Shown here in pieces: positions 10,004 through 22,758 of a stretch of 64,000 nt of DNA. Numbering within the stretch: position 1 is the first letter of the stretch; every line of letters starts with the position of its first letter. The notes under the pieces are model-generated. The model ran no database searches, was not told the DNA's origin, and worked only from the letters and a program-made list of their open reading frames with translations. This stretch comes from Lautropia sp. (lineage in GTDB: Bacteria > Pseudomonadota > Gammaproteobacteria > Burkholderiales > Burkholderiaceae_E). Position numbers and translations under genes: made by a program. The DNA lies in the NCBI GenBank assembly GCA_030527825.1, contig JAUNAC010000002.1:834705-898704 (forward strand), given 5' to 3'.

Positions 10004-10567
10004 TCAGACCGTCATGATTTCCTGTTCCTTGGCACTCAGGAGCTTGTCAATTTCCGCAATGAAACGGTCGGTGCTTTTCTGGATCTCCTCCTGGCCGCGG
10101 CGCTCGTCATCTTCGGAAATTTCCTTAGCCTTGGCAGCGGCCTTGAGCTCATCGTTGGCCTCACGCCGGACCCCTCGGATCAGAACCTTGGCATTCTCAC
10201 CTTCGTGGCGGGTCAGCTTGACGATCTCCCGGCGGCGCTCTTCGGACAACGGCGGCATGGGCACACGGATAGCAGTACCCATCGATTGAGGATTGACGCC
10301 AAGATCGGAGTCTCGGATGGCTTTTTCCACCGTGATGGCCATGGATTTTTCCCAGACGCTGACCAGCAGTGTCCGGACGTCGGCCAGCGAAATGTTGGCT
10401 ACCTGGTTGATCGGTGTCGACGTGCCGTAATAATCGACATGAATGTGATCCAGCATGCCCGGATGCGGGCGGCCGGTTCGAATCTTGGCCAGAACGTTGC
10501 GGAAGGATTCAATGCCCTTCTGCATCTTCTGTTCAGCGGTTTTCTTGATGTCTGCGGGTGTAGGCAT
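10004..10567 (-). CDS. frr: Ribosome recycling factor
   Basis: Splits post-termination ribosomes together with EF-G. The 187-aa product has the family's usual length and shows its motifs: [23 protein letters not shown] near the N-terminus, then [18 protein letters not shown] and a three-helix-bundle C-terminus. It follows pyrH with a 39-bp gap and precedes uppS, as in most betaproteobacteria. Confidence 0.97.
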   Translation of the reverse strand: MPTPADIKKTAEQKMQKGIESFRNVLAKIRTGRPHPGMLDHIHVDYYGTSTPINQVANISLADVRTLLVSVWEKSMAITVEKAIRDSDLGVNPQSMGTAIRVPMPPLSEERRREIVKLTRHEGENAKVLIRGVRREANDELKAAAKAKEISEDDERRGQEEIQKSTDRFIAEIDKLLSAKEQEIMTV

Positions 10568-10606
10568 GGGTCAAATGAGTGAAAGATGTCGGACGTGGAA
10601 CAGCGC

Positions 10607-11359
10607 CTAGACGTGTACCAGTGTGCCCTCGTCCTCGCCGCAGACCACCCGGGTCAGCGCGCCGGTCTTGAAAATCGAGAACACCTTCAGGGGCAGCTTC
10701 TGGTCGCGGCACAGCGCAAAGGCGGCTGCATCCATCACCTTCAGGTTGCGCATGATCGCCTCATCAAAAGTGATCTCACGGTACCGGGTGGCGGAAGGAT
10801 CCTTGACCGGATCGGCTGTGTAGACACCATCGACCTTGGTGGCCTTCAGGATAAGCTGTGCATTGATTTCGGCGCCACGCAGCGCTGCAGCCGTATCGGT
10901 GGTGAAAAAGGGATTGCCGGTTCCTGCGGCAAAAATGACCACCTTACCCTCTTCCAGGTAACGTAGCGCCTTGGGACGAATGTAGGGCTCGACAATCTGT
11001 TCGATATTGAGTGCGGACTGCACGCGGGCCTCGACCCCCGTCTGACGCAGGGCATCCTGCAGGGCCAGTGCGTTCATGACGGTTGCCAGCATCCCCATGT
11101 AGTCGGCCGTTGCCCGATCCATGCCTGCCGCGCCGGAAGATACCCCACGAAAGATGTTGCCACCACCGATCACGACAGCCAGTTCCACGCCCAGACGGTT
11201 GACCTCGGCAACCTGCTGGCACATCTGCTCGATCGTCTGGCGATTGATGCCATAGCTGTCACTGCCCATCAGGGCCTCGCCCGAGAGCTTGAGCAGGACA
11301 CGGCGATAGGCCGCCTTGCCGTTTGCGGATACGGAAGATGTCGATGTGGAATCTGTCAT
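10607..11359 (-). CDS. pyrH: UMP kinase PyrH
   Basis: Hexameric bacterial UMP kinase (amino-acid kinase fold) making UDP for pyrimidine and sugar-nucleotide synthesis. The 250-aa product has an extra ~17-residue Ser/Thr-rich N-terminus before the canonical [15 protein letters not shown]. It then carries [11 protein letters not shown] (phosphate binding) and [19 protein letters not shown] (UMP binding), and [13 protein letters not shown]. Whether the first ATG or a later codon is used is not certain, as the N-terminal tail is unusual for the family. It lies 28 bp after tsf in the tsf-pyrH-frr run. Confidence 0.97.
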   Translation of the reverse strand: MTDSTSTSSVSANGKAAYRRVLLKLSGEALMGSDSYGINRQTIEQMCQQVAEVNRLGVELAVVIGGGNIFRGVSSGAAGMDRATADYMGMLATVMNALALQDALRQTGVEARVQSALNIEQIVEPYIRPKALRYLEEGKVVIFAAGTGNPFFTTDTAAALRGAEINAQLILKATKVDGVYTADPVKDPSATRYREITFDEAIMRNLKVMDAAAFALCRDQKLPLKVFSIFKTGALTRVVCGEDEGTLVHV

Positions 11360-11387
11360 GGGGTATGTGCTCCGTTACGTTGGACGG

Positions 11388-12275
11388 TCAGCGTGCGGCA
11401 GCGACCTGCGCGGCCACTTCAGCAGCAAAATCATCCTGTTTCTTCTCGATACCCTCGCCCACCACGTACAGGGTAAAGGATGCTACCTGGGCCTGGCGGC
11501 TCTTCAAGAGCTGCTCGACCGTGGTCTTGTCATCCTTGACGAAGGGCTGACCCAGCAGGGTCACTTCCTTCAGATATTTTTGCACGGCTCCATCGACCAT
11601 CTTGGCAACGATTTCTGCTGGCTTGCCAGACTCGGCCGCTTTCTGCTCGGCAATGGAACGTTCCTTGGCGATCACTTCGGCAGGCACCTGCTCGCGGGAC
11701 AGCGCAATCGGCTTGGTGGCAGCGATATGCATGGCCAGGTCACGTGCCAGCGTCTCGTCACCCCCTTCCAGGTCAATCAGCACGCCAATCCGGGCGCCGC
11801 CATGGATATAGCTGGCCAATCGGCCCTTGGCATCAACCCGCACAAAGCGGCGAATGCTCATGTTTTCACCGATCTTGCCCACCAGGGCGGTGCGGGTTTC
11901 CTCGACCGTGCGGCCATCCTCCAGCGTCAGGGCAGACAGGGCCGACACGTCGGCCGGACTGCGCTCGACCACCAGCCGTGCAAGGCTGGAGGCCAGAGCA
12001 AGAAAGTCTTCGTTTTTGGCCACGAAATCCGTTTCAGAGTTCATCTCGACAATGGCGCCGGTCTTGCCATCTGGCGAGATATGCACCGTCACCACGCCTT
12101 CGGCTGCCACGCGGGAAGCTGCTTTGCTGGCCTTGCTGCCCAGCTTGACGCGCAGGATTTCCTCGGCACGGTCCATGTCACCCTGCGCTTCGGTCAGGGC
12201 TTTCTTGCATTCCATCATGGGTGCGTCGGTCTTTTCACGCAATGTTTTGACCATACCTGCGGTAATGTCCGCCAT
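11388..12275 (-). CDS. tsf: Translation elongation factor Ts
   Basis: Nucleotide exchange factor for EF-Tu. The start ATG at 12273-12275 is preceded by a purine-rich GAGAGAG ribosome binding site and gives 295 aa beginning [20 protein letters not shown]. The signatures [14 protein letters not shown] and [16 protein letters not shown] are exact for the family. The open frame extends 42 codons upstream into the rpsB-tsf gap, where it reads through a strong hairpin and should not be taken as coding. The C-terminus reads [25 protein letters not shown]. Confidence 0.97.
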   Translation of the reverse strand: MADITAGMVKTLREKTDAPMMECKKALTEAQGDMDRAEEILRVKLGSKASKAASRVAAEGVVTVHISPDGKTGAIVEMNSETDFVAKNEDFLALASSLARLVVERSPADVSALSALTLEDGRTVEETRTALVGKIGENMSIRRFVRVDAKGRLASYIHGGARIGVLIDLEGGDETLARDLAMHIAATKPIALSREQVPAEVIAKERSIAEQKAAESGKPAEIVAKMVDGAVQKYLKEVTLLGQPFVKDDKTTVEQLLKSRQAQVASFTLYVVGEGIEKKQDDFAAEVAAQVAAAR

Positions 12276-12349
12276 CTTGCTCTCTCTTTCTGTTGTATTC
12301 AGTTCAGTACTGTCTGTCCGGATCCTGAGAACCGGATCACAAACTTGCA

Positions 12350-12384
12350 AACAGCCGGCCACCGTCTGCACGGTGCCGGCTGTT
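12350..12384 (-). terminator. Long hairpin between rpsB and tsf (possible partial terminator or processing site)
   Basis: Perfect 10-bp inverted repeat AACAGCCGGC (12350-12359) with GCCGGCTGTT (12375-12384), continued inward by ACCGT (12361-12365) with ACGGT (12370-12374). One unpaired base (12360) and a CTGC loop complete a near-perfect 15-bp stem. On the transcribed minus strand it lies 50 bp after the rpsB stop and 74 bp before the tsf start. It is followed by a T-rich but interrupted stretch rather than a clean U-run. Attenuation between rpsB and tsf is known in E. coli; that this hairpin does the same is inference. Confidence 0.6.
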
Positions 12385-12434
12385 GACGGGCCGCCAGGCA
12401 TGATGCAGCGCCACGCGGCCGGCGGCCCCGGTGG

Positions 12435-13187
12435 TCAGGCCTCTTCTTCGATACTGACTTCGACGAATTCGTCTTCTTCGGCGGCGGCCTTGACGGTATC
12501 CTGCAGCCGCGCTGCCTTGCCCTCCAGGATGGCATCGGCCACACCCCGCGCGTACAGACGCACCGCCCGGCCGGAGTCATCGTTGCCAGGAATCACGTAG
12601 TCGATGCCCTCGGGCGAATGGTTAGTATCCACCACGGCCACAATAGGCACACCCAGCTTGCGGGCTTCTGTCACGGCAATCTTGTGGTAACCGACGTCCA
12701 CGATGAACAGTGCATCCGGCAGGCCGTTCAGATCCTTGATGCCACCCAGGCTGGAGGTCAGCTTCGCGAGCTCGCGCGAAAAGAGCAGCCCTTCCTTCTT
12801 GGTCATCTGGTCCAGTGCGCCATCCTCGACGGCCTGCTCCATGTCCTTCAGACGCTTGATAGAGCCCTTGACCGTCTTGAAGTTGGTCAACATGCCACCC
12901 AGCCAGCGCTCATCGACATAAGGCATGCCAGCGCGGGCAGCCTCCTCGGCGATAATTTCCCGGGACTGGCGCTTGGTACCCACGAACAGGATCGTTCCGC
13001 CATTGGCCGCGAGCTGGCGGAGATAGCGCGTGGCCTCCTGGTATTTGACCAGGGTTTTTTCCAGATTGATGATATGGATCTTGTTGCGATGGCCAAAAAT
13101 ATAGGGGGCCATACGCGGATTCCAGAACCGGGTCTGGTGCCCGAAGTGGACACCGGCTTCAAGCATCTGGCGAATGGTGACTGACAT
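12435..13187 (-). CDS. rpsB: Small ribosomal subunit protein uS2
   Basis: Ribosomal protein S2. From the ATG at 13185-13187 the 250-aa product begins [20 protein letters not shown] and includes [20 protein letters not shown] and [27 protein letters not shown], all family signatures. The C-terminus ends in an acidic stretch ([14 protein letters not shown]). It is the first gene of the minus-strand supercluster, with tsf downstream; the promoter must lie in the 407-bp gap shared with map. Confidence 0.97.
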   Translation of the reverse strand: MSVTIRQMLEAGVHFGHQTRFWNPRMAPYIFGHRNKIHIINLEKTLVKYQEATRYLRQLAANGGTILFVGTKRQSREIIAEEAARAGMPYVDERWLGGMLTNFKTVKGSIKRLKDMEQAVEDGALDQMTKKEGLLFSRELAKLTSSLGGIKDLNGLPDALFIVDVGYHKIAVTEARKLGVPIVAVVDTNHSPEGIDYVIPGNDDSGRAVRLYARGVADAILEGKAARLQDTVKAAAEEDEFVEVSIEEEA

Positions 13188-13594
13188 GAAAGGAAAAACT
13201 CCGATACAGGGTTGACCATACCCCGGAACCAGCGCGGAACCAACCCGAGCTGGCCAGTCATGACAACTGGCCAGACAGGGCACCCTTGTTCCGTGACAGA
13301 AAGACGACCTCCTGTGGGAGAACCGCCTGTCGCAGAAACTGCATTGATCCGGGGCCTTCTGAATGCAGCAGCACGCCCTCATGCCGGCATGGCTGCTGTA
13401 GCGCCCGAGATTCTACCACCCAAAGTGACGATGCGCCGTACCCGATCCGCAGCCCTTCATCTCCTCTACAACCGCCCGCCGAATCGGCAGCTCCCCGGTC
13501 CCGCCCATACTGGCCGGCGGCCTGAGTCAACCTGAATGGAGTACCATGGGGGGCTTAGCCCCTGGGCCGTCCTCCGATTCCGTTCCTGCCGACC
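13188..13594. promoter_or_regulatory. Divergent rpsB / map intergenic region
   Basis: A 407-bp stretch without a convincing gene. It must hold the promoters for the rpsB supercluster (minus) and map-glnD (plus), plus the S2 leader. I could not pick out confident -35/-10 boxes. Two copies of the palindrome CTGGCCAG (13250-13257 and 13267-13274) lie about 65-90 bp before the rpsB start and could be regulatory. The small open frames across the region look like chance. Confidence 0.5.
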
Positions 13595-14395
13595 ATGACG
13601 ATCAAGATCAAGACCCCGGAAGAAATCGAGAAAATGCGCATTGCTGGCCGGTTGGCTTCCGAGCTGCTGGACTATATTTCACCCTTTGTGGTGGCCGGTA
13701 CCACTACGGACGAGCTGGACAGACTCTGCCACGACTACATGACCCAGATCCAGGGCAGCATCCCTGCGCCACTCAACTATGCTCCGCCGGGTCATCGCCC
13801 TTTTCCCAAGTCCATCTGCACCTCGATTAACCACCAGATCTGCCACGGCATCCCCGGTGATCGCAAGCTGAAGAATGGCGATATCCTCAATATTGATGTG
13901 ACTATCATCAAGGATGGCTACCATGGCGATACCAGCCGGATGTTCATGGTGGGACAACCCTCAGTGCTGGCTCGCCGGCTGGTGGATGTCACCTGGGAAT
14001 GCCTGTGGCTGGGTATCGAACAGGTCAGGCCCGGTGCCCACCTGGGCGACATTGGTCACGCGATCCAGACCCATGCCGAACAGCAGGGTTTTTCCGTCGT
14101 GCGCGAGTTCTGCGGCCATGGCATCGGCCGCAGCTTCCATGAGGAGCCGCAGGTCCTGCACTACGGTCGCCCAGGCACTGGCGCCGTGCTGGAGGCAGGC
14201 ATGATCTTCACCATTGAGCCCATGCTGAACGCGGGCCGCCGTGAGATACGCCAGCTCGCCGATGGCTGGACGATCGTCACCAAGGACCACAGCCTGTCGG
14301 CACAATGGGAACACATGCTGTGTGTCACACCGACCGGCTACGAAATCCTGACGCTATCAGCTGGTGCTCCCCCCAGACCGAGTCTGTCCACCTGA
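13595..14395 (+). CDS. map: Type I methionine aminopeptidase
   Basis: Removes the initiator methionine from nascent proteins. The 266-aa product starts MTIKIKTPEEIEKMRIAGRL. It has the pita-bread metal ligands in the expected motifs: ILNIDVTIIKDGYHGDTSRMF (two Asp), VREFCGHGIGRSFHEEPQVLHY (His), MIFTIEPMLNAG (Glu) and SAQWEHMLCVT (Glu). It is divergent from rpsB, a conserved arrangement, and glnD follows after 14 bp, so the two are probably co-transcribed. Confidence 0.97.
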   Translation: MTIKIKTPEEIEKMRIAGRLASELLDYISPFVVAGTTTDELDRLCHDYMTQIQGSIPAPLNYAPPGHRPFPKSICTSINHQICHGIPGDRKLKNGDILNIDVTIIKDGYHGDTSRMFMVGQPSVLARRLVDVTWECLWLGIEQVRPGAHLGDIGHAIQTHAEQQGFSVVREFCGHGIGRSFHEEPQVLHYGRPGTGAVLEAGMIFTIEPMLNAGRREIRQLADGWTIVTKDHSLSAQWEHMLCVTPTGYEILTLSAGAPPRPSLST

Positions 14396-14409
14396 CTGCA
14401 AAGCTGCCC

Positions 14410-17007
14410 ATGACGATAGCCTCGCTGTTGGGTGAAAGTATTGCTGCACTGGGCCAGCAGCGGGAAAAGATGCGCACCGCCCGCATTGAACGCTTCCGCT
14501 GCGATCAACGTATCGGCCTGCTCATGCACGGCCTGGCGCGTGACACCGACATGCTGCTGCGCAGTCTCTGGCAACTGTCGGCCATGCCCGCCAACTGGGC
14601 ACTGTTCGCAGTAGGCGGCTACGGTCGCGGTGAGCTGCAGCCAGCCTCAGATGTGGATCTGCTGCTGCTGGCACCCGACGTACCCGGAAGCCATGGTGCA
14701 CTGACTGAGGACACTGTCGCCTGCATCCAGCGCTTTATTGGCGCCTGCTGGGATATCGGCCTGGAAATTGGTCACAGTGTCCGCACACCGGCCCAGTGTG
14801 TCCAGGCGGCACACGCAGACATCACCGTCATGACCGCACTGCTGGAGCGTCGCCAGCTCGCCGGCCACCGCCGGGCTGCCCGCCTGCTCAGCGAAGCCAT
14901 GGCCGGACAGCTGCAACTTCCTCTCTTTCTGCGTGACAAGCTGCTGGAAATGCGCCAGCGTCACCAGAAATATGAAGATACTCCCTATAGTCTGGAGCCC
15001 AACTGCAAGGAAAGTCCCGGCGCCTTGCGTGACCTGCAAGTTGTGGCCTGGATTAGCCGCGCTGCCGGCTTAGGACAGGCATGGGTCTCCCTGGTACGCG
15101 CCGGCGTCATTGAACCATTCGAAGCCAGCCAGCTGCAACGCTATGAACGGCTGCTCAAACGCATCCGGGCCTGGCTGCACATTCTGGCCGGCCGTCGCGA
15201 AGACCGGCTGATCTTCGAGCTGCAACCTGCCGTGGCACGGGCCATGAATCTGCCTGGCAGCGGCCCTCGCGCCCTGTCGGAAAAGCTGATGCAGCAGTAC
15301 TACCTGGCCGCCAAGGGCATCAGCCAGCTCAGCACTCTGCTGGTTCAATCCCTGGAAATCCGCCTGCTGCATCTGGATCCCGGCCCGACAAGGCAACTGG
15401 ACGAACATTTCGACCAGATCGGTGATCAGCTGGATCTGCGTGACCCGGAGGACTTCGAACACGACCCGCGGCTGATCCTGCGGGCATTCCGCGTATTGCA
15501 ACAGAACCGCTCACTCAGCGGTATGACAGTCCGTACACTTCGCGCCCTCTGGCATGCGCGCTTTCGCATCGACGGCGCCTACCGGCATGATCCGCTCAAC
15601 CGCGCCTGCTTCCTGAGTATTCTTCAGACCCCGCCAGGTGTCACGCATACGCTACGACTGATGAATCAGTGGTCGGTGCTAGGGCGCTACCTCGCGCCGT
15701 TCCGGCATATCGTCGGACGCATGCAGCACGACCTCCTGCATGTCTACACTGTCGACCAGCACATCCTGATGGTGGTCCGCAACCTGCGTCGCTTCATGAT
15801 GGCTGAACACGCCCATGAATATCCATTCTGCAGCCAGCTGATGAGCGAATTCGAATCGCCCTGGCTGCTCATCGTAGCTGCCCTCTTTCACGATATCGCC
15901 AAGGGTCGCGGTGGCGACCACTCCCGGCTGGGTGAGCGCGATGTTCTGAGGTTTTGCCGGACCCACGGCATCCAGGGACAGGATCAGCATCTGCTGGGAT
16001 TTCTGGTGCGAGAGCATCTGACCATGTCCATGACCGCCCAGAAACGCGACCTGGCCGACCCCGAGGTCATTGCCGAATTCGCCCGGGTAGTGGAGACCCC
16101 CCGCCAGCTCACCGCACTCTATCTGCTGACCGTCGCCGACATACGGGGAACCAGCGCCAGGGTCTGGAACGCCTGGAAAGGCAAACTGCTGGAAGACCTC
16201 TATCGCACCACCCTGGCACATCTCAATGGCGGGCCACTAGCGCGCCCCGCTATCCAGATGAATGCCCATCGACAGGCTGCAGCCGAGCTGCTGCGCAACC
16301 GGGGCATTGGTGAAAAATCTTATCTGCCCTTCTGGGAGACGCTGGACATTGGCTACTTCCTGCGTCATGGCCCCCGGGATCTGGCATGGCATACCGAGAC
16401 ACTCTACTCACACGCCGATAAGCGCTGCACCAGTGTCCACACCCGCCCCAGCGGCATCGGCGAAGGCATCGAATTTCTGATTTTTACCATTGACAAAGCC
16501 GCCCTGTTTGCCCGCATCTGCCGCTTCTTCGAACAGCAGCGTCTATCCATCCTAGAAGCACGTGTCCATACCACCCACCACGGCATGGCGCTCGACAGCT
16601 TTGAGGTCGTGCCGGCTGACCCGCACAACCTGACTTCCGAACAGCTCGGCACGCTGGCCTCATCTCTTGGCCGGCTGCTGGACGCTCCCCTGTCCCCCGA
16701 ACAACTGACACCGGCCGGGCCGAGCCGGCTATCACGACGATCCCGAACCTTCCCGCTGCCCCCCCGTATCGATCTGCGTCCTGATGACGCCGGGCAGCGC
16801 TATCTGCTCTCAATCACCGCGACTGACCGGCCTGGCCTGCTCTACGACATGGCCCGCATTCTGGCCCAAAATGTCATAGCACTGTTCGGTGCACGCATCA
16901 GCACCCTGGGCGAGCGGGCCGAAGACTCTTTCACCATCGGTTCAGAAAATCTGAAGACAGAGTCCCAACGGCTGCGCCTGGAAAAAGAACTGCTCGGAAT
17001 CCTGTAA
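14410..17007 (+). CDS. glnD: Bifunctional [protein-PII] uridylyltransferase / uridylyl-removing enzyme GlnD
   Basis: Glutamine sensor that uridylylates PII proteins under nitrogen limitation and removes UMP under excess. From the ATG at 14410 the product has 865 aa. The nucleotidyltransferase motif GGYGRGELQPASDVDLLLL spans residues 69-87, with Asp81 and Asp83 as metal ligands. The HD hydrolase motif FHDIAKGRGGDHS lies near residue 495. Two ACT glutamine-sensing domains start near residues 685 (GIEFLIFTIDKAALFARI) and 796 (YLLSITATDRPGLLYDMAR). The frame opens earlier but overlaps the end of map. Confidence 0.97.
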   Translation: MTIASLLGESIAALGQQREKMRTARIERFRCDQRIGLLMHGLARDTDMLLRSLWQLSAMPANWALFAVGGYGRGELQPASDVDLLLLAPDVPGSHGALTEDTVACIQRFIGACWDIGLEIGHSVRTPAQCVQAAHADITVMTALLERRQLAGHRRAARLLSEAMAGQLQLPLFLRDKLLEMRQRHQKYEDTPYSLEPNCKESPGALRDLQVVAWISRAAGLGQAWVSLVRAGVIEPFEASQLQRYERLLKRIRAWLHILAGRREDRLIFELQPAVARAMNLPGSGPRALSEKLMQQYYLAAKGISQLSTLLVQSLEIRLLHLDPGPTRQLDEHFDQIGDQLDLRDPEDFEHDPRLILRAFRVLQQNRSLSGMTVRTLRALWHARFRIDGAYRHDPLNRACFLSILQTPPGVTHTLRLMNQWSVLGRYLAPFRHIVGRMQHDLLHVYTVDQHILMVVRNLRRFMMAEHAHEYPFCSQLMSEFESPWLLIVAALFHDIAKGRGGDHSRLGERDVLRFCRTHGIQGQDQHLLGFLVREHLTMSMTAQKRDLADPEVIAEFARVVETPRQLTALYLLTVADIRGTSARVWNAWKGKLLEDLYRTTLAHLNGGPLARPAIQMNAHRQAAAELLRNRGIGEKSYLPFWETLDIGYFLRHGPRDLAWHTETLYSHADKRCTSVHTRPSGIGEGIEFLIFTIDKAALFARICRFFEQQRLSILEARVHTTHHGMALDSFEVVPADPHNLTSEQLGTLASSLGRLLDAPLSPEQLTPAGPSRLSRRSRTFPLPPRIDLRPDDAGQRYLLSITATDRPGLLYDMARILAQNVIALFGARISTLGERAEDSFTIGSENLKTESQRLRLEKELLGIL

Positions 17008-17022
17008 GCCCCCTTCGCCCTA

Positions 17023-17865
17023 TCAAGCCAGCGCGGTCACCGTCTGGGCAAGCACGCGAAGCAGACCTGGCATGGCCTCGGTCAACACGGCCGATACCTG
17101 AGCCGCTGGATCCCTTGCCTGCCCACGCGCCCCTGCCGTCAAGGGCTGACCAACGGCTGACAGCTCACCGGCCCGGTTGGCCACGATCGCCAGCATCGCA
17201 TAGGAAAGCCCCAGCTCACGGGCCAATGCCGCCTCCGGCATGGCCGTCATTCCGAGCATGTCGCACCCGTCACGCTGATAGCGCCGGACCTCGGCCAGCG
17301 TCTCCAGCCTGGGTCCCTGCGTACAGCCATAACAGCCTGTCCGTGCCAGGGGCTGACCCACCGTATCGGCAGCTGTCATCAAACGCTGACGAAGTGGCTC
17401 ATCATAGGGGTAGCTGACATCGACGTGCACCACAGGCTGGTCTTCGCCAGTGAAATAACTCACGGCCCTGCCCCAGGTGTAGTCAATGATCTGATCAGGC
17501 GTGACCAGGGCACCAGGCACCAGATCCTCACGGATTCCGCCAACCGCCGAGCACGCAATCAGGCTGCTGGCCCCGGCTTCCCGCAATGCCCAGATATTGG
17601 CGCGGTAGTTGATGTCATGCGGCGCAATCGTATGGCCATAGCCATGGCGTGCCAGAAAGACGACCGGCACCCCGGCCAGCCGGCCAAAGGACAACGCGCC
17701 GGATGGCTGTCCCCAGGGTGTACGCATCACCCGGCGCTGGACATCGGTCAAACCTGCCAGCTGCAGCAGGCCACTGCCGCCGATGATCCCCACCACCGGT
17801 GTGCCGGCAGGCGTTTCCGCATGCGCCAGTGCCGGCGCCATGCTGTCGTCGATACCGTCGATCAC
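17023..17865 (-). CDS. S-methyl-5'-thioinosine / 5'-methylthioadenosine phosphorylase family protein
   Basis: Member of the trimeric PNP/MTAP family that phosphorolyses methylthio-nucleosides in the methionine salvage of polyamine synthesis by-products. The 280-aa product has the phosphate-binding motif [13 protein letters not shown], then [25 protein letters not shown] and [22 protein letters not shown], resembling the methylthioinosine phosphorylase described from Pseudomonas. Substrate (MTI or MTA) cannot be decided by eye. Its GTG start overlaps the galU stop (GTGA), so it is coupled to galU. It converges on glnD with only 15 bp between stops. Confidence 0.85.
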   Translation of the reverse strand: MIDGIDDSMAPALAHAETPAGTPVVGIIGGSGLLQLAGLTDVQRRVMRTPWGQPSGALSFGRLAGVPVVFLARHGYGHTIAPHDINYRANIWALREAGASSLIACSAVGGIREDLVPGALVTPDQIIDYTWGRAVSYFTGEDQPVVHVDVSYPYDEPLRQRLMTAADTVGQPLARTGCYGCTQGPRLETLAEVRRYQRDGCDMLGMTAMPEAALARELGLSYAMLAIVANRAGELSAVGQPLTAGARGQARDPAAQVSAVLTEAMPGLLRVLAQTVTALA

Positions 17866-18764
17866 TTGACCAGTCCCAGTTCGGCTGCCTTGCTTTCCAG
17901 GAAAGTCCGGAACTCAGCCCCCACTTCCGGATGTTGCAGACCGAGTTCCACCGTGGCCTCCAGATAGCCGATCTTCGAGCCACAATCATACCGGTGTCCC
18001 TCGAACGCATAAGCCAGCACCGGCTGATCATGGATCAGCTGGGCCAAGGCATCGGTAAGCTGGATTTCCCCCCCTGCACCCGGTTTGACATTGGCCAGAT
18101 GCTCAAAAATCAGCGGCGACAGCAGATAGCGCCCCACCACAGCCAGCGTCGAAGGAGCCTCTTCCGGCTTGGGTTTTTCAACCATGCCGGTAATGCGGCT
18201 GGTGCGTTCCGCCCACGGTGTGCTCGACACGATCCCATAGGCACGCGTCTCTTCGCGCGGCACCTCCTGCACGGCAAGCACGCTGGCGTGCTGACGATTG
18301 TGCAGATCAACCATCTGCTTCAGCACCGGCGCCCCACCCGGAGCGGGCTGCATCAGGTCATCCGCCAGCAGGATGGCGAACGGTTCATTACCGACCACGT
18401 CCCGGGCACACAGCACGGCATGACCCAGCCCCAGCGGCTCCGCCTGACGGATGTAAATGCAGTTGACGCCACTGGGAACCGCATCCTTGACGGTTTCCAG
18501 CAGCTTGTCCTTGCCCTTGGCCTGCAGCTCGGCTTCCAGCTCATAGGCTTTGTCGAAATGATCTTCGATACTGCGCTTGTTGCGCCCCGTGATGAAAATC
18601 ATCTCGGTAATGCCGGCGGCGGCGGCCTCCTCAACGGCATACTGGATCAGCGGCCGGTCAACCACCGGCAGCATCTCTTTGGGTTGTGCCTTGGTGGCCG
18701 GCAGAAAGCGGGTACCCAGCCCCGCTACAGGAAATACAGCTTTGCGAACGCGGTTGTAAGCCAT
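17862..18764 (-). CDS. galU: UTP-glucose-1-phosphate uridylyltransferase GalU
   Basis: Makes UDP-glucose for lipopolysaccharide, osmoregulated glucans and capsule. The 300-aa product begins [20 protein letters not shown], containing the nucleotide-binding [12 protein letters not shown]. It continues with [19 protein letters not shown] and ends in [19 protein letters not shown], typical of bacterial GalU. A TTG two codons upstream also fits, but the ATG at 18762-18764 matches the family. It starts 2 bp after the ligA stop and overlaps the next gene by 4 bp. Confidence 0.95.
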   Translation of the reverse strand: MAYNRVRKAVFPVAGLGTRFLPATKAQPKEMLPVVDRPLIQYAVEEAAAAGITEMIFITGRNKRSIEDHFDKAYELEAELQAKGKDKLLETVKDAVPSGVNCIYIRQAEPLGLGHAVLCARDVVGNEPFAILLADDLMQPAPGGAPVLKQMVDLHNRQHASVLAVQEVPREETRAYGIVSSTPWAERTSRITGMVEKPKPEEAPSTLAVVGRYLLSPLIFEHLANVKPGAGGEIQLTDALAQLIHDQPVLAYAFEGHRYDCGSKIGYLEATVELGLQHPEVGAEFRTFLESKAAELGLVK

Positions 18765-18766
18765 GA

Positions 18767-21079
<2,313 letters not shown>

Positions 21080-21083
21080 TTAC

Positions 21084-22679
21084 TCAGTGAAATACTCGTA
21101 ACGCAGCCGCATTTCCTGCGGTCAGTCCGGCCTGGGCCAATTCCGCATAGCGGCGGGCCAACTGGCGTGACACGCTGCCTGTCATGCCTACCGACAGACC
21201 ACGACCGCTGCTGTCCACCAGACGCCCGCCCAAAGTCTGTGCCATACGCTGGGCACAGGCAACCATGCCTTCCCAGGCTTCATATGATTCGGCGGTACGC
21301 GGAACATCCAGCACAAAATCAATCTGGTCACGAGACTTGTTCAGCACCAGCACAAACAGTGAATCGCCCGAATCAGCGAACGCTTCATAACGGCCATGCC
21401 CCCGGTCCGACAGTCCCAGCTGGCGAACCAGCTCCGCCATTTGGGCTCCCTCAACCGCCTCAGGCAGTTCCACCCGCACCTCAACCTGCGTATCCAGGCG
21501 GGCTGCCAGCATATCCAGATCCCGGGCATGACGCAGAATAGGCGCAATATCTGGAATAGTGACTGGAGCCTGCAACTTGCCAGCCAGCGACTCGATGGCA
21601 GCATTGAAGTCAGACAGCTCCACCGCATTGAGTGGCCCCTGCCGATTAGCGAGCAGCAGACTGAAGCGGATACGCACCGCCTTTTCTCCGGCAGTCAGCG
21701 GCGCCCAGTGCCCGCCCAGCCGCTCAACCTCAATACGTACCGGCTTGGTTCCCACATGCCGAAGAGAAGATGTCAGCGCGACCAGGCGGTCAGTGTTGAC
21801 TGGCGACGGCGGTTCCAGCACCACCACATGCTCAACCTGGGCATCAGGCAAGCGGACATCCGCCTGCCCGCCTGCCTCATCGCCCTGTAGCACGGCCCCG
21901 GCGCTAGCCTGCTCCACGCCCTCCGCCTGGTGGTGCGTCGGTTCATCAACAGACAGTGCCTCATCGCCCTTCCCCGAACCGTCACCGGGAACAGGCCCGC
22001 CGTACACATCAGCCGTCCGCAACGGCACTTCATCACGGCTGACAGCGGCTGTATGGCTGATCGCAGCATCACCGGACGAATCCCCAGCGCCTGGCTCCCG
22101 GGGCAGGGCCGGAGACTGGGCATCATGACCATCTACCTGAAAGCGGTCAGTCGAGGCACCACGCCCAGGAAAAACAGCGCGGGAGCGCGCCGCGTCCGTG
22201 TGCGAGTGAGCAGTAGCAACCGGTGACGCCCGACGAACGGCCTCCAGTCGCGCCCGGCTCTCGCTGCTGCTCCAGGGACGCACCGCGGCAGGATTCTCAA
22301 AGGGCGTCTCGATATAGTCCTCGTCCTCCAGCACCAGCGCCGGGTGACGGTCTGCCCCCGTTCGAGCCGCCGGTGATCCATGCCGTGGCACAGCATGTCC
22401 AGCGGCCTGAAATGGCGCCGGACGCTCCGACAGACTAGCCGGCACCGGCGAATGTGCAGACTGAGCCGAATGCATCACCGGCTCTCGGCGGCCATATCCC
22501 CGTTCCTCCCCGCCCTTGTCGGCGATCAGGGTGTGGGGATCATCGTCAAAATACCCCTTGCGCAGGCCCAGGGTAGCGGCCCGGCGGGTACGTTGCCGTC
22601 CCTGCCACATGTTGTGAGCGATGACAATGACCAGCACCACAACAACCAGCGCGACGATGCTCCAAGTAAGCGTGCTCAA
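21084..22679 (-). CDS. zipA: ZipA-like cell division protein with C-terminal FtsZ-binding domain
   Basis: Probable inner-membrane anchor for FtsZ at the septal ring. One N-terminal transmembrane helix (WSIVALVVVVLVIVIAH) is followed by a ~250-residue low-complexity linker and then a ~200-residue globular C-terminus. The latter reads RIRFSLLLANRQGPLNAVELSDF and ends GRYAELAQAG-like, as expected for the ZipA FtsZ-binding fold. The start is likely the TTG at 22677-22679: the sequence AGGGGA lies 5 bp before it, better than the TTG 8 codons upstream; this gives 531 aa. Position between smc and ligA is the conserved site for this gene in Burkholderiales. Confidence 0.85.
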   Translation of the reverse strand: MSTLTWSIVALVVVVLVIVIAHNMWQGRQRTRRAATLGLRKGYFDDDPHTLIADKGGEERGYGRREPVMHSAQSAHSPVPASLSERPAPFQAAGHAVPRHGSPAARTGADRHPALVLEDEDYIETPFENPAAVRPWSSSESRARLEAVRRASPVATAHSHTDAARSRAVFPGRGASTDRFQVDGHDAQSPALPREPGAGDSSGDAAISHTAAVSRDEVPLRTADVYGGPVPGDGSGKGDEALSVDEPTHHQAEGVEQASAGAVLQGDEAGGQADVRLPDAQVEHVVVLEPPSPVNTDRLVALTSSLRHVGTKPVRIEVERLGGHWAPLTAGEKAVRIRFSLLLANRQGPLNAVELSDFNAAIESLAGKLQAPVTIPDIAPILRHARDLDMLAARLDTQVEVRVELPEAVEGAQMAELVRQLGLSDRGHGRYEAFADSGDSLFVLVLNKSRDQIDFVLDVPRTAESYEAWEGMVACAQRMAQTLGGRLVDSSGRGLSVGMTGSVSRQLARRYAELAQAGLTAGNAAALRVFH

Positions 22680-22758
22680 AAGTATTCCCCTGACTATTGA
22701 CAACGACCGTCTGCCGAACCGGGCAGGATTGCCCGAAGATGGCGGGAGCGATTCCGCA

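Noticed and set aside
11316..12386. 356-codon open frame opposite tsf
   Set aside because: Antisense to intact EF-Ts and runs through the rpsB-tsf hairpin; residues show no family pattern.
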